Positions 23,196 through 35,046 of a DNA stretch of 64,000 bases are shown here, piece after piece. The translations under genes were made by a program, and so were the position numbers. Source of the stretch: Rosa chinensis (lineage: Eukaryota; Streptophyta; Magnoliopsida; Rosales; Rosaceae). The notes beneath the pieces are model-generated. The model made no database searches and had not been told where the DNA came from. It worked only from the letters and a program-made list of their open reading frames with translations. The stretch is taken from positions 4,027,501 to 4,091,500 of the forward strand of contig NC_037090.1 in assembly GCF_002994745.2 (NCBI RefSeq), given 5' to 3'. How positions within the stretch are numbered: position 1 is the stretch's first letter; every line of letters begins with the position of its first letter.

Positions 23196-25075
23196 TTGGA
23201 CATTCTAATAGAGTTTTTGCTCATCCATCACTCGGTCAATGTTCCCCTGAAAACTTATAAATAAATGTTAAATTTATGATGCATTTGGATTCAGTCATAA
23301 ATATCTTGATGCATTTGGATTCCATCTTGATGCCTTGATGGTATGGATATGATTGAACTGGTTAACGAGCTAAACAGAGCACCAGATTAATGAAATATTG
23401 TCTATAAGTAATTTTTTATTTTTTTGTTGTAATTTGTTGAAAGCGGGTGATCACATTTTCGTTGCGGATCCGAATCCTCTCTTTGGCAGTAGTTAGTCCT
23501 TAGTTGTCCTTGGCTTTTAATCATATCCGTCCATTAAACATCCAAATATACGTCCATTAAACATCCAAAGGACACCAATTAACCACCTCAACATTTAGCC
23601 ATTAAATAATCAATGCCTTTCAATCTCCAAGGCAAACTGATCAGTTTTCTCTGTTATACCGTTAACCAAACAAAAAAACAAACGAAATTGCAGAAGACAG
23701 AGGGGCAGGGGCTCCTCTTTTGTTAATCAGTCTGAAACAAAAAACAAAAAAAAACAAAAAAATTCCGAAAAAAATCTGATATTCAGTAAGTAAATGAAGA
23801 TTAAAAATATGAGGACTGCAGGATCTCTGCGTATTTTTTACTTCATTCACCATTAATTAAATCTTTTGTTTCATTTTACCCATCGGTCCCATCCCCATGG
23901 AACAACGCATAACTACAGAGTTTTTTTTTTTTTTTCCAAACAGTTGCTGACGGACTGATCTGATGGCTCAGGAAGATCTTGCAACACGGGTTTTAAGCAG
24001 AGCTACTTCCACCCACCCAAGTGAGCACCCACCTAGGTCAGGAATGGGTGCGTGTATTACACGCGCTGTCTCGATGTGGGCAACTCGGCGAGACTTGTTT
24101 ACTGTTTGCAGCACCATGGGTATTTCTGCAAGCTCAGTAAGACATGACTTGTTTCTCATCTACACTAACCAAATACACTTACCGAAAAATCCACCATCAA
24201 AACCCCAAATCAGATCAAGGAATCAATACCAAATGGAATAGCAAGCAATTGGGTATTCTGATATTTGATGGAATCCCAATCGAGTACAACAAATCTTGAT
24301 CATGTCCTGATGTCCTGCATAACCATTATTTCCCACCCAAAATGGTATCAATCCAAAAACTCAAATACCCAATTCCTCAATTTCCTTTCTTTGACGAGTA
24401 TGAGAAAGACCAGAGGATTCAAGCTCTGAAAACGACTGCTGGATTAGCAGATGATTATTCCTCTGAAAACCCACGACCCGACCCGCATACCCCGGCTGAG
24501 TCCACCTTCATCTCCGCCGTTTCAGTTTCACCCATCGCAAAACCATAGTTGATAGTTCTATAATTACCCATCTCCTCCGATTTTTTTCGTTGACTGAACA
24601 ATGTTTTTTTCCAACACTATTCAAAATCTGACGATGACGGACAATTTTAACGTCGGACTCATCCTAAAGCTCATATTACATAGTCGCCTCAGCCATCTAG
24701 ATCTGTTGACACGTCATGGGGGTGACCACCAACCAGGGTGGGTAGAAGAACTTTCGGCTGTTAAGTGGGTAGAACCGTAGAAGAACTTTCGCTTGAGAAC
24801 ACATCAAAATTCGCGGTGTAAATCTTTTTTTTCATAATTGCAGGAATAAGAAAGGAAATTCGAATTAAATGTTGCTTCAAACACTAGATAAGAGTAAGAA
24901 ATCCTAATCCCAATATTTTCCAATCCAATCTAATCTTGTCATAATTACCGATCCAATCTAGTCGACTCTACCAAACTTGGCCTAAAACCAGCTGATGCTC
25001 TTCACTGTTTCGGTGTTTCCTCCTCTTTCTTAATCTAGGGTTTTGTATTTTCTCGCCTCCAAGGACTAATCACTG
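23196..25075. other. Intergenic region between NAP-like copies
   Basis: No gene is recognised. There is a short tandem repeat of CGTCCATTAAACATCCAAA (about 23527-23569). Two open frames near 23963-24241 and 24342-24548 show no motif and are not called. A local duplication of GTAGAAGAACTTTCG lies near 24741-24792. The promoter and leader of NAP-like copy B should lie at about 24950-25075 (it includes TCTAGGGTTTT, a partial telo-box). Confidence 0.4.
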
Positions 25076-25123
25076 ATGGATGACCACATGGGTATCATTA
25101 CCTTTATCTATGTCACAATATTA

Positions 25124-26300
25124 TTCTTTTCAGGCAAAATAGTCAAATTACTCCCTGACTTTTTCCATGACTGCCGATTTACCCACTGACATTTTAATTT
25201 TGATTATATACACCCTTACTTTTCTAATTGTTGCCGATTTACACCTTATCATTATTTTTTAGACTTTCCATCCAATTTTCCGTTAACTTGGTTAGCACAT
25301 GAGGGGTTTTTTTGTCTTTTCAACTATCACCCAAAAAAAAAATTAAGCAAACCAACACATCGTTAAAGAATTAAAAAAAAAATACAAAACTATTCTTCGT
25401 TAAAAGAAGGGAAAAAAAAAACTTGCCCTTTGTCGCTTCTTCCTTGTCCATCTCTTCTTCTTCTTCTTCTTCTTCACTCCCTTTATTTCAAGATTGGTCG
25501 TTAGCTTGCAACTGATCACTTAATTAATATTTGCTAGTCACATCAAATGATTGGATGATCATATCACTGGAGAAGAAACCATCTTTGATCATTTAGGTTT
25601 ATGCTTTTCATTTTCTTTGAAGGCCAGACTGGTCAGTAATATTTCAAACATAGAATTTGATCTTCCATATTTCCAGTTAGAAGGGTTCTTATTGTGTATA
25701 AGATTGAGGAGCCATCGAACAAACAAAAATATTTATATGTATGGAATATGAAAATTAAAATTACAGCAAGCATGTGAAGGTCATCTTGATTGATTCAAGT
25801 TGGGATTGTGTTATATTGATCTCGATAAAGGAACATAGAGGAAGAGGTCATGCTGAGAAGAAGATAATTGAGAGATAGACAAAGAAGAAGAGGAGCGGAT
25901 GAGGGAAAAAAACATAGTTGTGGGAGACGAATAGCAGTATTTTTTTTTTTTTAACAAAGTAATTTTGTATTTTTTTTCTAGATTTATTAATATATGAGGG
26001 TAATATTGGAAGATTAGAGGCAAAAAATTTATAGTTGGTCGAGGTATACTAAGATTTTTGTTCGGTACAAATAGCAACACTCTTTTTTTTGTGTGACAAT
26101 TGCAGAGACGAAGAGGGCCCTCACATGCTAACCAAGTTAATGAAGAAATTGAATGGAAAGTCTAAAATTTAACTGTAGGGTGTAAATTGGCAACATTTAG
26201 AAAAGTGAGGGTGTAAATAATCAAAATTGAAATGTCAGGGGGCAAATCGGCAGTCATGAGAAAAGTTAGGGAGTAATTTGGCTGTTTTGCCTTCTTTTCA
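25124..26300. mobile_element. Mutator-like element with long terminal inverted repeats
   Basis: The element 25133-26291 (1159 bp) has an exact 9-bp target duplication TTCTTTTCA (25124-25132 and 26292-26300). The terminal inverted repeats are long, roughly 190 bp: the left end GGCAAAATAGTCAAATTACT pairs with the complement of the right end, and matching continues through a GCCGATTTACACC-like segment to the GGTTAGCACATGAGGG region. Long TIRs and a 9-bp TSD are typical of MULEs. No transposase frame was found. It lies in the first intron of NAP-like copy B. Confidence 0.92.
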
Positions 26301-26990
26301 TGGGCTATCCGAAGATTTTGGTTTCCACTCGTAACTCATTCTTTGGATTCTGTGTTTTCTCTGCCAATCGGCAAATTCGACTTGTTTTTCCTGTTTTGTT
26401 CTTTAGGTCTTCTCTTGAAGGCTTACACGATTGCTTTTCCTATTGTTGAATTAAGATTGCTTCTCTTAGTCTACGAGCAAGTTTTTGTTGTTTCAATGAT
26501 TAACGAGGAAATTTATTGGTCTAAACAATAGCATTATAGGACTAGTTGTTTAAGATTTCGCGAGTATCATTTGCGTCCCAAAATTTCAGAACAAAATAAT
26601 TTCAATTTGCACATTTTCTCTGGTTGTGTATAGGTCATAGTGCGCAAGATTATGTTCTTGATCTTGATAACCAACAACGGGTAAGTTTCCTATGCTACTT
26701 GTACTCGTATATATAATTATGCTCCAGTTTTATTTTCTTTTATGTTTTCGATTATCAGGGGGCAAGGGAGTATTTGAAGTATCGCATTGAGGATTTGAAA
26801 AATCTGCAGGTTGGTCTATATATTTCTATAATTGCAAAACTTTTGTACTAATTCTGTATTTATGCAATCTAAATTTCAAATAGTCTGCCAGACTTATATA
26901 TGGCAGTACTCCAATGTATGCAATGCTTGGAAAACCTATAGTATATTATACTTTGCAATATTATAGAACTTTCAATAGTCTACCTCCAAA

Positions 26991-27656
26991 CTTAGTCATA
27001 TAATGTACTCCTAAGTGTTTGCACCCTCCCCCTAATCCGTCTTCCTCCACCACTTGGGTACCTCCGGTGCTGGGTTCTTTTAAAATCACACGGACGCATC
27101 TTGGAACTCCAATTCTCTATGTTTTGGGCTTGCAGCTCTGCTTCGCTATTTTATTGGTATACTTCACAATGGTTTGGTTTTGACTGCTAAGGCTAACGAT
27201 GAGGAGGCTGTGGAGTCTCAAGCCATTCTTCTGGGACTCAAATTGGCCAAATCATTGTCCCTCTCCTCTTTCTCTTTGGAAGCTGATTGCCTATCTCTTA
27301 TATCAGCTTTGAAATCCCCTAGAGATTCGGTTTTCTGGTCTGCAATCTCCTGGGTTCGTCAGATCAAGTTTATGGCTGTTTCCTTTTCTTCTGTTAACTG
27401 GTCTTGGACCAGTAGAGAAGCAAACGCAGCTGCTGATACTGCTGCGCACCTTGCTTCACTGTTGGAGAGCTCTTTGAACTGGATTAAAAATCCACCTCCA
27501 TCCTTGCTTCATATCCTCCAATCTGATGCTGTTGCAGCTCCCCCATGAGGGCTTGTTCATGGGTTTCAGCTTTCTGTTTTTTTTCTTCTTTTCCGTTTCT
27601 TTGTTTCCAGGTTACAATCGTCACAAAAAAAAAAAAAAAACCCTTAATCATATAAT
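26991..27656 (+). mobile_element. 5'-truncated LINE with poly-A tail and TSD
   Basis: The insertion 27005-27642 ends in an A-run (about 27624-27640) and is flanked by CTTAGTCATATAAT (26991-27004) and CTTAATCATATAAT (27643-27656), a 14-bp duplication with one mismatch. It holds only the C-terminal part of a plant LINE polyprotein. It lies in the third intron of NAP-like copy B. Confidence 0.88.
27174..27548 (+). pseudogene. LINE RNase H domain fragment
   Basis: The 124-residue frame looks like the RNase H-like (RVT_3) domain found at the C-terminus of plant LINE reverse transcriptases. It has AESQA-like VESQAILLGLKLA, then LEADCLSLISAL and a late SREANAAADTAAHLA with the conserved D. The first catalytic Asp of the fold is missing because the element is truncated at its 5' end. 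The frame closes at TGA shortly before the 3' tail. It is a dead insertion fragment. Confidence 0.83.
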
Positions 27657-29058
27657 TGCCATAGAGCTTATGAGTACACGTTACTTCACATCCTTGTTTT
27701 GCAGCGCAAACATAAGACGATAGAAGATCATTTTCATACAAACAGCATAGGAATGAAAGAAGAAATTGATGCAACTTATAAAATCTTAGAAGGTATCTCT
27801 CTAATCAATTATTTCAAGAGTTAATTTTATTTTACCTCCTTGACCAAAATCATTTGTGACGATTCACTTCAAATTCTATTACAAGTGCCACTACACTCTT
27901 CAAATTAATCAATATAACCAGCTACCAAGTCATCCATCATTTTTACGGTTAGTTCGTGGGGCTACATCAGCAATTAACGGCAAAATGGTGATTCTATATC
28001 TACAGGGCCCACGTGCACGCCACAAATGTTTTAAATGTTAAGGTCAAGGTAAACTTTGGCTCTTATATATTTCGATGCAACTGCCACGTGAGCATGAAGT
28101 TGGATCATATCTTGTAACGTAATGCAGGGGAAGGAGTGGCCCAATTTTGGCTTTCTAAAATGAAGAACATTGAAGTGCTTGCTCGGAAGGTTGGAATTTG
28201 ATAAGCGTTTTGAACGTACTTATTTTTTCTTCTTAATTGTGGAATTATGCTAAATTGCTTACCGGAAACAGATTACAAAACTGGATGAAGGGGCTTTCCA
28301 ACATCTAAGGAACATCCTTTGTACAGAGACTCCTACTGGATTCAAGCTTGACTTCTTCTTTGATTCCAATCCTAACTTTAAAGATTCCGTGCTCACGAAA
28401 ACATTTATGATAATTCGTGGTAACAAGCATGAAGTGACGAATGCAATTGGGTAATTCTAATCTCTGTGTCCAACAGTTTTTTACTCGTCTCTCCTGTTAT
28501 TAATCTTATGCTGAACTACTTTGCAGGATGGAAATTGAGTGGTATCTTGGTAAAAGCCTGACCGACACAGAAAATGGTGACAGCTTCTTCAACTTTTTTA
28601 AGACCCCTGTTGCCAACGGTACTGTAAGTTTTGGTTTCGTTCATGTTACAAGGCTATTGAATTTGGTCGATGATGAATATATATGAGCAAGTTTTCTTAA
28701 TCTCTTTTACGTATATGTTGACAGGCTGAAGATGTCCAAACACTAATGGATCATGATTATTGCATTGTTGAAACTCAATATACTAAATGCAGACAACGTA
28801 CTGCACTCTCACACAATTCAAGGAAACCATAAGGTATGGCTTATAAAGCCTTACAAAGAAAACTGAAAAGCAAACAGCACTCTAGAAACATGGAGCATGA
28901 AACAAGGAAAAGCAAACAGCACATGGAATGAAAAAGTTCAAACCCCCGCACTACCCTATTTAAGGGAATATTGACATAAAGCATTAACACAAAACATATT
29001 TTAATAACCTTGACAGCTCCAACAAATCCTCCCTTAAACTGATGTTCATTGCATCGCA

Positions 29059-32000
29059 TCAGTTTATACCTGGCACCAAACACATTCCAAGCAAGTCTCG
29101 AAGTTTTTCGAACACCTCTAGCTTCAGTGGTTTAGTCATAGCATCTGCAATTTGATCTTGTGTGTTGCAATAAACCAGCTCCACATTTCCATCCTTAGTA
29201 AGCTGTCGAAGAAAGTGAAAACGTACATCAATGTGTTTACTTCTCCCATGCATTACTGGGTTCTTCGAAAGCTTTATGGTTGAGCTATTGTCACAATACA
29301 CTGTAGTACACCCTCTTTGTGCATGACCAAGCCTTTCAAAAATTCTGCGCATCCACACTCCTTGACAAGCACAGTAAGCAGCAGCAATGAACTCTGCTTC
29401 GGTGGTAGATAAAGTAACCACAGGTTGCTTTTTGGAAGACCATGAGACTGCTCCATCACTAAACATGAAAATATACCCTGATGTACTTTTCCGATCATCC
29501 ACATCACCTGCATAATCACTATCAGTGAATGCCTCAAGCTTCTCTTCACCATTCCTTCTATATAGAACTCCCAAATTGACAGTGCCTTTAAGATACCTGA
29601 GCACCCTCTTAGCAGCTTGCATATGTAACTCAGTTGGACTTGACATAAACCTACTAATTAAGCTTACCACATACATGAGGTCAGGCCTAGTTGCGGTCAA
29701 GTACATGAGACTCCCCACTATTTGCTTGTACATGGTGGCATCTACCTTCACACCCCCTTCATCCTTCATTAATTTGAACCCAGGAACAATTGGATTCCTT
29801 ACTGAGTTGGCTTTCTCCATTCCGAACCTTTCCAAAATCTCACTTGCATATTTCTTTTGGCAGATATAAATACCAGCTTCATTTTGAACAACTTCAACAC
29901 CAAGAAAATAACGCATCATTCCAAGATCAGACATATCAAATTCGTCCTTCATCGACTTCTTGAATTCCTCAAACATATATTCATCATTGCCAGTAAATAT
30001 AAGATCATCAACATATAAACTAACAATGAGAATTTTACCTCCTTCACTCAACTTCACAAATAGAGTGTGCTCATGAGGACATCTTTCAAACCCTTCTTTG
30101 ATGAAATATGCTTCAATACGACTGTACCATGCACGTGGAGCCTGCTTGAGTCCATACAGGGCTTTATTTAGCTTGTATACCTTTAATTCATCTCCTTCCT
30201 TCACATAGCCTTGCGGTTGATCAATGAATACTGCCTCAGTAAGCTCCCCATGTAAAAACGCACTCTTGACATCTAGTTGATATACCTTCCAACCTTTTTT
30301 AGCAGCAAGAGCAATTACCATTCTAATGGTGTCCCATCTAGCCACTGGTGCAAAAACTTCAGTGTAGTCAATCCCATATTGTTGTGCATACCCTTTTGCC
30401 ACAAGTCTGGCCTTACATTTTTCAACTTCACCATTTTCATTCAACTTAGTCTTAAAGATCCACTTCACCCCAATTGTTTTTGCTCCAGCCGGCAAGATTG
30501 TTAACTCCCAAGTATGATTCCTTTCAATTGCCTCAATCTCTTGATCCATTGCAGCCTTCCACTTAGCACTCTTGAAAGCTTCTTCAAATGTGGTTGGATC
30601 AGTGACATAAGTAAACATGACAATGTTGTTTGTTTCTTCCTCTTCAGATAAACCTTCTCCGCTCACATAATCTTGCATCCATACAGGTTGCATTCTTGTC
30701 CTCCCTTCTTCTAGAATTTCTTCTTCTTCTGCATCATCATTATTCACATTTTCCTCTTCACTTTGAGCAAACTCATTTTCTTCTTCACTTTGAGCAGACT
30801 CATTTTCTTCTTCTTCACCATCACTCCAATCTAACACATCAAGCCTCACCTCTTCAGCAGTCCTTCCCCAATCCCAATTTTCATCCTCTTCGAAAACCAC
30901 ATCTCTACTTACCACAATACGTTCAGATATAGGATCATAAAGCCTGTAAGCTTTTGATTCTTTGCTCACACCCAACAACACACACTTGTAGCTCTTATCA
31001 TCCAGCTTCTTTCTCTTAGCCTCTGGAATGTGAACATGTGCAATGCAACCAAAAACCCTGAAATAGTGAACAGCTGGTTTGATCCCACTCCATGCCTCTT
31101 CAGGGGTCATATCCTTCACTGCCAAGGTAGGGCTCCTGTTGAGAATGTGGATTGACCAATTTACTGCTTCGGGCCAGAATACTTTTGGAACTTGTTTCTC
31201 CGACAACATGCTCCGAACCATATTCATAATGGTTCGATTTTTCCTCTCGGCTACCCCGTTTTGTTGAGGGGTGTAGGCTGCAGTCAATTGCCTACTAATG
31301 CCATGTGTGCTACAGAAAGTGTTAAACTCTTGAGAGGTGAACTCTCCTCCTCTATCAGTTCGTAAACATTGAATATAATCTCCTGTTTCCTTCTCAACGA
31401 GGCACTTAAAACTCTTGAATGTTGTAAAAGCTTGGGACTTCTCATACAAGAAATACACCCAGGTTTTTCGACTATAATCATCTATAAAACTGATTAGGTA
31501 CCTTTTTCTGCTATTTGACAATGGCTTGATAGGTCCGCATATATCTGAGTGTATGAGCTGAAGTCTGTGTGAGGCTCTCCACATGCTCTTCTTTGGAATT
31601 GATTCCCTGTGCTGCTTCCCTACCATACAATCTTTGCATAACTTAGATGACATCTTGAAGTCTGGTAAACCCTTCACCATCTTTCTGTATTGAAGAGTTC
31701 TTAGCCCTTTGAAGCTTAGATGGCCATATCGACAATGCCACAAGTGAGTGTTGTCTTCAGACACTGTTTGGAAGCAAGCTGAGGCTTGAGGCAACATGTT
31801 TGCACGTATTACGAACATCCTGTTAGCTGACATCTTAGTTTGCATGATCAAACCTTTTCTTGGATGATAAATCTGGCACATTCCATTCCGGATTAGAATT
31901 GTAACTCCCTTTTCTTGCAATTGTCCAATGCTAAGCAAGTTATTCTTCAGCTCCGGGATGTAGTACACATCTGTGAATACTTGTGTGACTCCATTGGCTT

Positions 32001-32379
32001 GTAGTCTCACATTACCCTTCCCCATGACTGCCATTTTGGAATTGTTGCCTAGTTTTACAGACTGCCGAAATTGCTCATTTAGATCAGTGAACCATTGCTT
32101 GTTGCCACTCATGTGGTTGCTGCAGCCGGAATCGAGAAACCAAACCTCCTCCATCTTAGAATTGTTGAGCTCAACGTATGCCATAAGTAACATCTCCTCA
32201 TTCTCATCGTGCTCTGCATAGTTTGCACCTTTCTCCCATTCAGGGCACTCATGCTGAAAATGCCCTAATTTGTGACATTTGTAACATTCAACCAATGCCT
32301 TATCAAACTGTTGTCTGCCCCTTCCTCTTCCTCTTCCTCTTCCTCTTCCACCAGTTCTGTCTTCATATGTGACTTTCAA
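29059..32379 (-). CDS. copia Gag-Pol: zinc knuckle, protease, integrase, RT, RNase H
   Basis: This open frame of 1106 residues is full length for copia Pol plus the nucleocapsid. Residues: zinc knuckle CYKCHKLGHFQHEC at 32-45; aspartic protease FLDSGCSNHMSG near 81-92; integrase zinc ligands H216/H220 and C248/C251; integrase catalytic D279, D342 and E378 (35 residues between the last two, DD35E); an acidic linker rich in SEEENEFAQ repeats (about 520-560); reverse transcriptase with KARLVAKGYAQ and YVDD at 789-792; RNase H with FTDSDYAGD (about 951-959) and TEAEF. It continues in frame from gag (32392-33012), separated only by a TGA. All catalytic residues checked are present, so Pol itself looks functional. 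The called ATG is simply the first after that stop. Confidence 0.96.
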   Translation of the reverse strand: MKVTYEDRTGGRGRGRGRGRGRQQFDKALVECYKCHKLGHFQHECPEWEKGANYAEHDENEEMLLMAYVELNNSKMEEVWFLDSGCSNHMSGNKQWFTDLNEQFRQSVKLGNNSKMAVMGKGNVRLQANGVTQVFTDVYYIPELKNNLLSIGQLQEKGVTILIRNGMCQIYHPRKGLIMQTKMSANRMFVIRANMLPQASACFQTVSEDNTHLWHCRYGHLSFKGLRTLQYRKMVKGLPDFKMSSKLCKDCMVGKQHRESIPKKSMWRASHRLQLIHSDICGPIKPLSNSRKRYLISFIDDYSRKTWVYFLYEKSQAFTTFKSFKCLVEKETGDYIQCLRTDRGGEFTSQEFNTFCSTHGISRQLTAAYTPQQNGVAERKNRTIMNMVRSMLSEKQVPKVFWPEAVNWSIHILNRSPTLAVKDMTPEEAWSGIKPAVHYFRVFGCIAHVHIPEAKRKKLDDKSYKCVLLGVSKESKAYRLYDPISERIVVSRDVVFEEDENWDWGRTAEEVRLDVLDWSDGEEEENESAQSEEENEFAQSEEENVNNDDAEEEEILEEGRTRMQPVWMQDYVSGEGLSEEEETNNIVMFTYVTDPTTFEEAFKSAKWKAAMDQEIEAIERNHTWELTILPAGAKTIGVKWIFKTKLNENGEVEKCKARLVAKGYAQQYGIDYTEVFAPVARWDTIRMVIALAAKKGWKVYQLDVKSAFLHGELTEAVFIDQPQGYVKEGDELKVYKLNKALYGLKQAPRAWYSRIEAYFIKEGFERCPHEHTLFVKLSEGGKILIVSLYVDDLIFTGNDEYMFEEFKKSMKDEFDMSDLGMMRYFLGVEVVQNEAGIYICQKKYASEILERFGMEKANSVRNPIVPGFKLMKDEGGVKVDATMYKQIVGSLMYLTATRPDLMYVVSLISRFMSSPTELHMQAAKRVLRYLKGTVNLGVLYRRNGEEKLEAFTDSDYAGDVDDRKSTSGYIFMFSDGAVSWSSKKQPVVTLSTTEAEFIAAAYCACQGVWMRRIFERLGHAQRGCTTVYCDNSSTIKLSKNPVMHGRSKHIDVRFHFLRQLTKDGNVELVYCNTQDQIADAMTKPLKLEVFEKLRDLLGMCLVPGIN

Positions 32380-32391
32380 TGCTTGTTCCTC

Positions 32392-33012
32392 TCATCCATG
32401 GCTTCGCATTCTCTGCTCGTGTACAAGAAGGCTGCTCTGCAGTTCATCGATGGTCATTGTAGTCAGATTATTGGATTCTTCAATGGAGCACACCACATAA
32501 TCAAACTTGGCAGTCATCGATCTCAGGATCTTCTCAACAATAACCAGCTCTATCATATTTTCACCGTGAGCCTTCATCTTATTTGCAATTGTGAGGGTAC
32601 GAGCAAAGTATTCATCGACTATTTCTCCTTCTTTCATTTGAAGCACCTCGAACTCCCTTCGAAGTGCTTGCAATTGAGCACGTTTCACCTTTGTAGAGCC
32701 CTGGTACTTCTGCTTCATTGAATCCCATATGTGCTTTGCTGTTTCTTTGTTGAGAATTGTCTCCATAATTGTTCTGTCAATGGCTTGAAATAAATAATTT
32801 TTCACCTTCAAGTCTTTCAGCTTTGCATCTTCAATTTGCTTGCGTTGGCCCTCTGTAAGTTCAGCTCCTTCTGCTGCAGCAGGTATCCCATTCTCCACTA
32901 AACTCCAGTACTCTTTCGATCTCAGAAAGTTCTCCATGAGCATAGACCAGTGGTCATAATGCCCGTCAAATCTTGGTATGGCAGGTTGCACAAAGTTGCT
33001 CTCAGCTGCCAT
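32392..33012 (-). CDS. copia Gag core, ended by in-frame TGA
   Basis: This 206-residue Gag core starts MAAESNFVQPAIPRFDGHYD and has the UBN2/Retrotran_gag_2 pattern, with WSMLMENFLRSKEYW, HIWDSMKQKYQGSTKVKRAQ and LLVHEQRM. The TGA at 32394-32392 is in the same frame as the long Pol reading frame downstream. It is probably a CGA-to-TGA change, a common result of methyl-C deamination. With one base different, Gag-Pol would be a single open frame, as is usual for copia. The ATG lies about 90 bp after the 5' LTR. Confidence 0.93.
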   Translation of the reverse strand: MAAESNFVQPAIPRFDGHYDHWSMLMENFLRSKEYWSLVENGIPAAAEGAELTEGQRKQIEDAKLKDLKVKNYLFQAIDRTIMETILNKETAKHIWDSMKQKYQGSTKVKRAQLQALRREFEVLQMKEGEIVDEYFARTLTIANKMKAHGENMIELVIVEKILRSMTAKFDYVVCSIEESNNLTTMTIDELQSSLLVHEQRMRSHG

Positions 33013-33463
33013 GTTTCACTCACTCTCTATCTCTAAGAAAACTGCGGTTTCTTAGCTTTGAAACTCTCAATCAGGCCCAGTGAAAGGCTCTGATACCAGA
33101 TTTGTTGAAACTCAATATACTAAATGCAGACAACGTACTGCACTCTCACACAATTCAAGGAAACCATAAGATATGGCTTATAAAGCCTTACAAAGAAAAC
33201 TGAAAAGCAAACAACACTCTAGAAACATGGAGCATGAAACAAGGAATAGCAAACAGCACATGGAATGAAAAAGTTCAAACCCCCGCACTACCCTATTTAA
33301 GGGAATATTGACATAAAGCATTAACACAAAACATATTTTAATAACCTTGACAGCTCCAACATGCATAGGGTATGTAATGACTACTTTAATTACGGGTTAG
33401 TGATGCATCCACTGTATCTTAATTACAGTTAGGTGAAAGTTACATTTTGACAAAGTACTATAG

Positions 33464-35046
33464 GAGTATGATGGGAGCATAATTATGCGATATTAATAAC
33501 GTTAATCTCCATACTTTCTTTGTTAGTTTAGTGTATTTTCTAGTTATTTAAGTTGTTTATTTGTTTTATAGGTATCTTGGAGCAAAGAAGGAGAAAAGAA
33601 GTAAAAGAGGGATTAAAAAGCAAAATCGGCAAATCTGCCTGTGCAGATCAGTCAACTTCGACAGATCATTGAGACCATCTCACAATGATCCAGATGATGA
33701 TATTTATATTGATGGAAAGCCTTGGATTTCTAGTTTCCAAATATTTTTACGGCTCATCAATATCATTTTTCTAAAGGAAGTTATGGCCGATTTAGTACAA
33801 AGAGGTCAGGCTGCGCGTGAATCTGAGGTTGGACGGGAATTTAGGTTTCGAGGCCCAAATCAAACCAAGAAGCCCAAGAACGAGTTTCTGCTTCATATTC
33901 CGACTTATGATGGACAAATGGCATGATGTGAATGGTTGGAATGAGTCATCAAGCTCAAACGCCAATAGGAAAACTCCACCTAAGCACGTGAACCCTAAAT
34001 TCTTTTAGGTTTTGGATTTCCTAACCTTTAAGCATATATAAGGAGATCAATCTACAGCAGCCGGCTCTCTCTTGCTCCCCTTCTTTAGTTATTTTTATTT
34101 CTTCTATGTTTAGATAGTTTTTATTAGTTAGGGGGCTGCTTGAAGCCCCTAGACATGAACTAAAAGATGATTTGATTTTTGATGTTATTTTCTGTTAATC
34201 CAAGATGAGACTTTTGTTTACTACTTTTCCATTGATGGATTCTTGCTTGTATGCTTTGAGTGCACGCTTAGTATGCATGTTAGGGTTCTAATGCTTTGAT
34301 TGTTTGATGCCTGTGTCAATAGTTGGACTCCTCAAACCTTCTAGAGAAGCAATTGTTAGTTTTCACTATCAAGTAAACTAAGTCCTAGGTTTAGCAAGGC
34401 GCTAAGTTTATTGTGATGCCTAGTGATGTCTCAAACTCTTTTAGACCTTAATGATCTCTGCATGTTTAATCTAATAAGCGTACCTTTAGGTTGCATTGTT
34501 AGGGAATAGTCTAGGTGTAGAGCACTTCCTGCCTAGCGTAAGAAGTAAGAAAGGGTAATAGGTTGTGTTCAAGCGTACCGAGCCAACCTGAGCATCTTCA
34601 TCTAGATTAATTGAATTAGGATTGAACAAATTGTCTTGTGTGTGATTGTCGGGGGTGGATGCATCTTCCCTAGCTAGCTTTATTCTCTTGATATCAACCA
34701 ATCTCAAATCTGTTTCAGTTTCATTTTTCTTTCTGTTCTCTGTCTTTATGTATTTTATTTTTATAGTAAACGATATCCAAAAATCACCAAATTTTGTGTG
34801 CTGGACGCCCTGTGTGTCTAGTACATCCCTGTAAATTTTCGTAATTTTCTGAGTAGTTTAAATTAGGTTTTTAATTAGATTTTAGACTGCTGTTCGCTAG
34901 GAACAGTGGTCACTTTTGTGACATTGTTTTGAGTAGTTATAACCTTAGTCCTCTGCGGGAAAGACCCTTGTTTACCCTTGCTACAATTGACAATCTTAAG
35001 TGTGAATAAGGAAAATCAATAGCTTATAAATTTAGCTATCAGAGTA
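33464..35046 (+). repeat. Solo LTR of a gypsy-type element
   Basis: The LTR 33469-35041 (1573 bp) begins TGATGGGAGCAT and ends TTTAGCTATCA, with target duplication GAGTA on both sides (33464-33468 and 35042-35046). Its layout is like the LTRs at 49320 and 54858: the same TGATGGG start, a GGAAAG-C segment near the start and a CGGGAA-GAC-CCTT segment near the end. No internal region is left, so it arose by LTR-LTR recombination. It lies in the intron between exons 8 and 9 of NAP-like copy B. Open frames inside it are not genes. Confidence 0.88.

Larger units (their letters stand above)
28761..33366 (-). mobile_element. Nearly intact Ty1/copia retrotransposon inserted in a NAP exon
   Basis: The element 28766-33361 (4596 bp) is in minus orientation. 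Its LTRs are 259 bp each (28766-29024 and 33103-33361), TG..CA, with three differences seen. The target duplication is TGCAT (28761-28765 and 33362-33366). The PBS TGGTATCAGAGCC (33098-33086 on the minus strand) is a perfect initiator-Met tRNA site. A purine tract TTTAAGGGAGGATT precedes the 3' LTR. It interrupts exon 8 of NAP-like copy B three bases before that exon's end. Confidence 0.97.

Noticed and set aside
23963..24548. Two open frames (92 and 68 aa) between the NAP-like copies
   Set aside because: Low-complexity composition, no motif, no splice partners and no conserved context.
29274..32721. Several open frames antisense to the copia Gag-Pol
   Set aside because: They are shadows of a strongly supported 1106-aa coding frame on the minus strand.
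33561..34008. Open frames of 121 and 63 aa after the copia
   Set aside because: They lie wholly inside the solo gypsy LTR (33469-35041), start and stop without motif or splice context, and have no NAP similarity.
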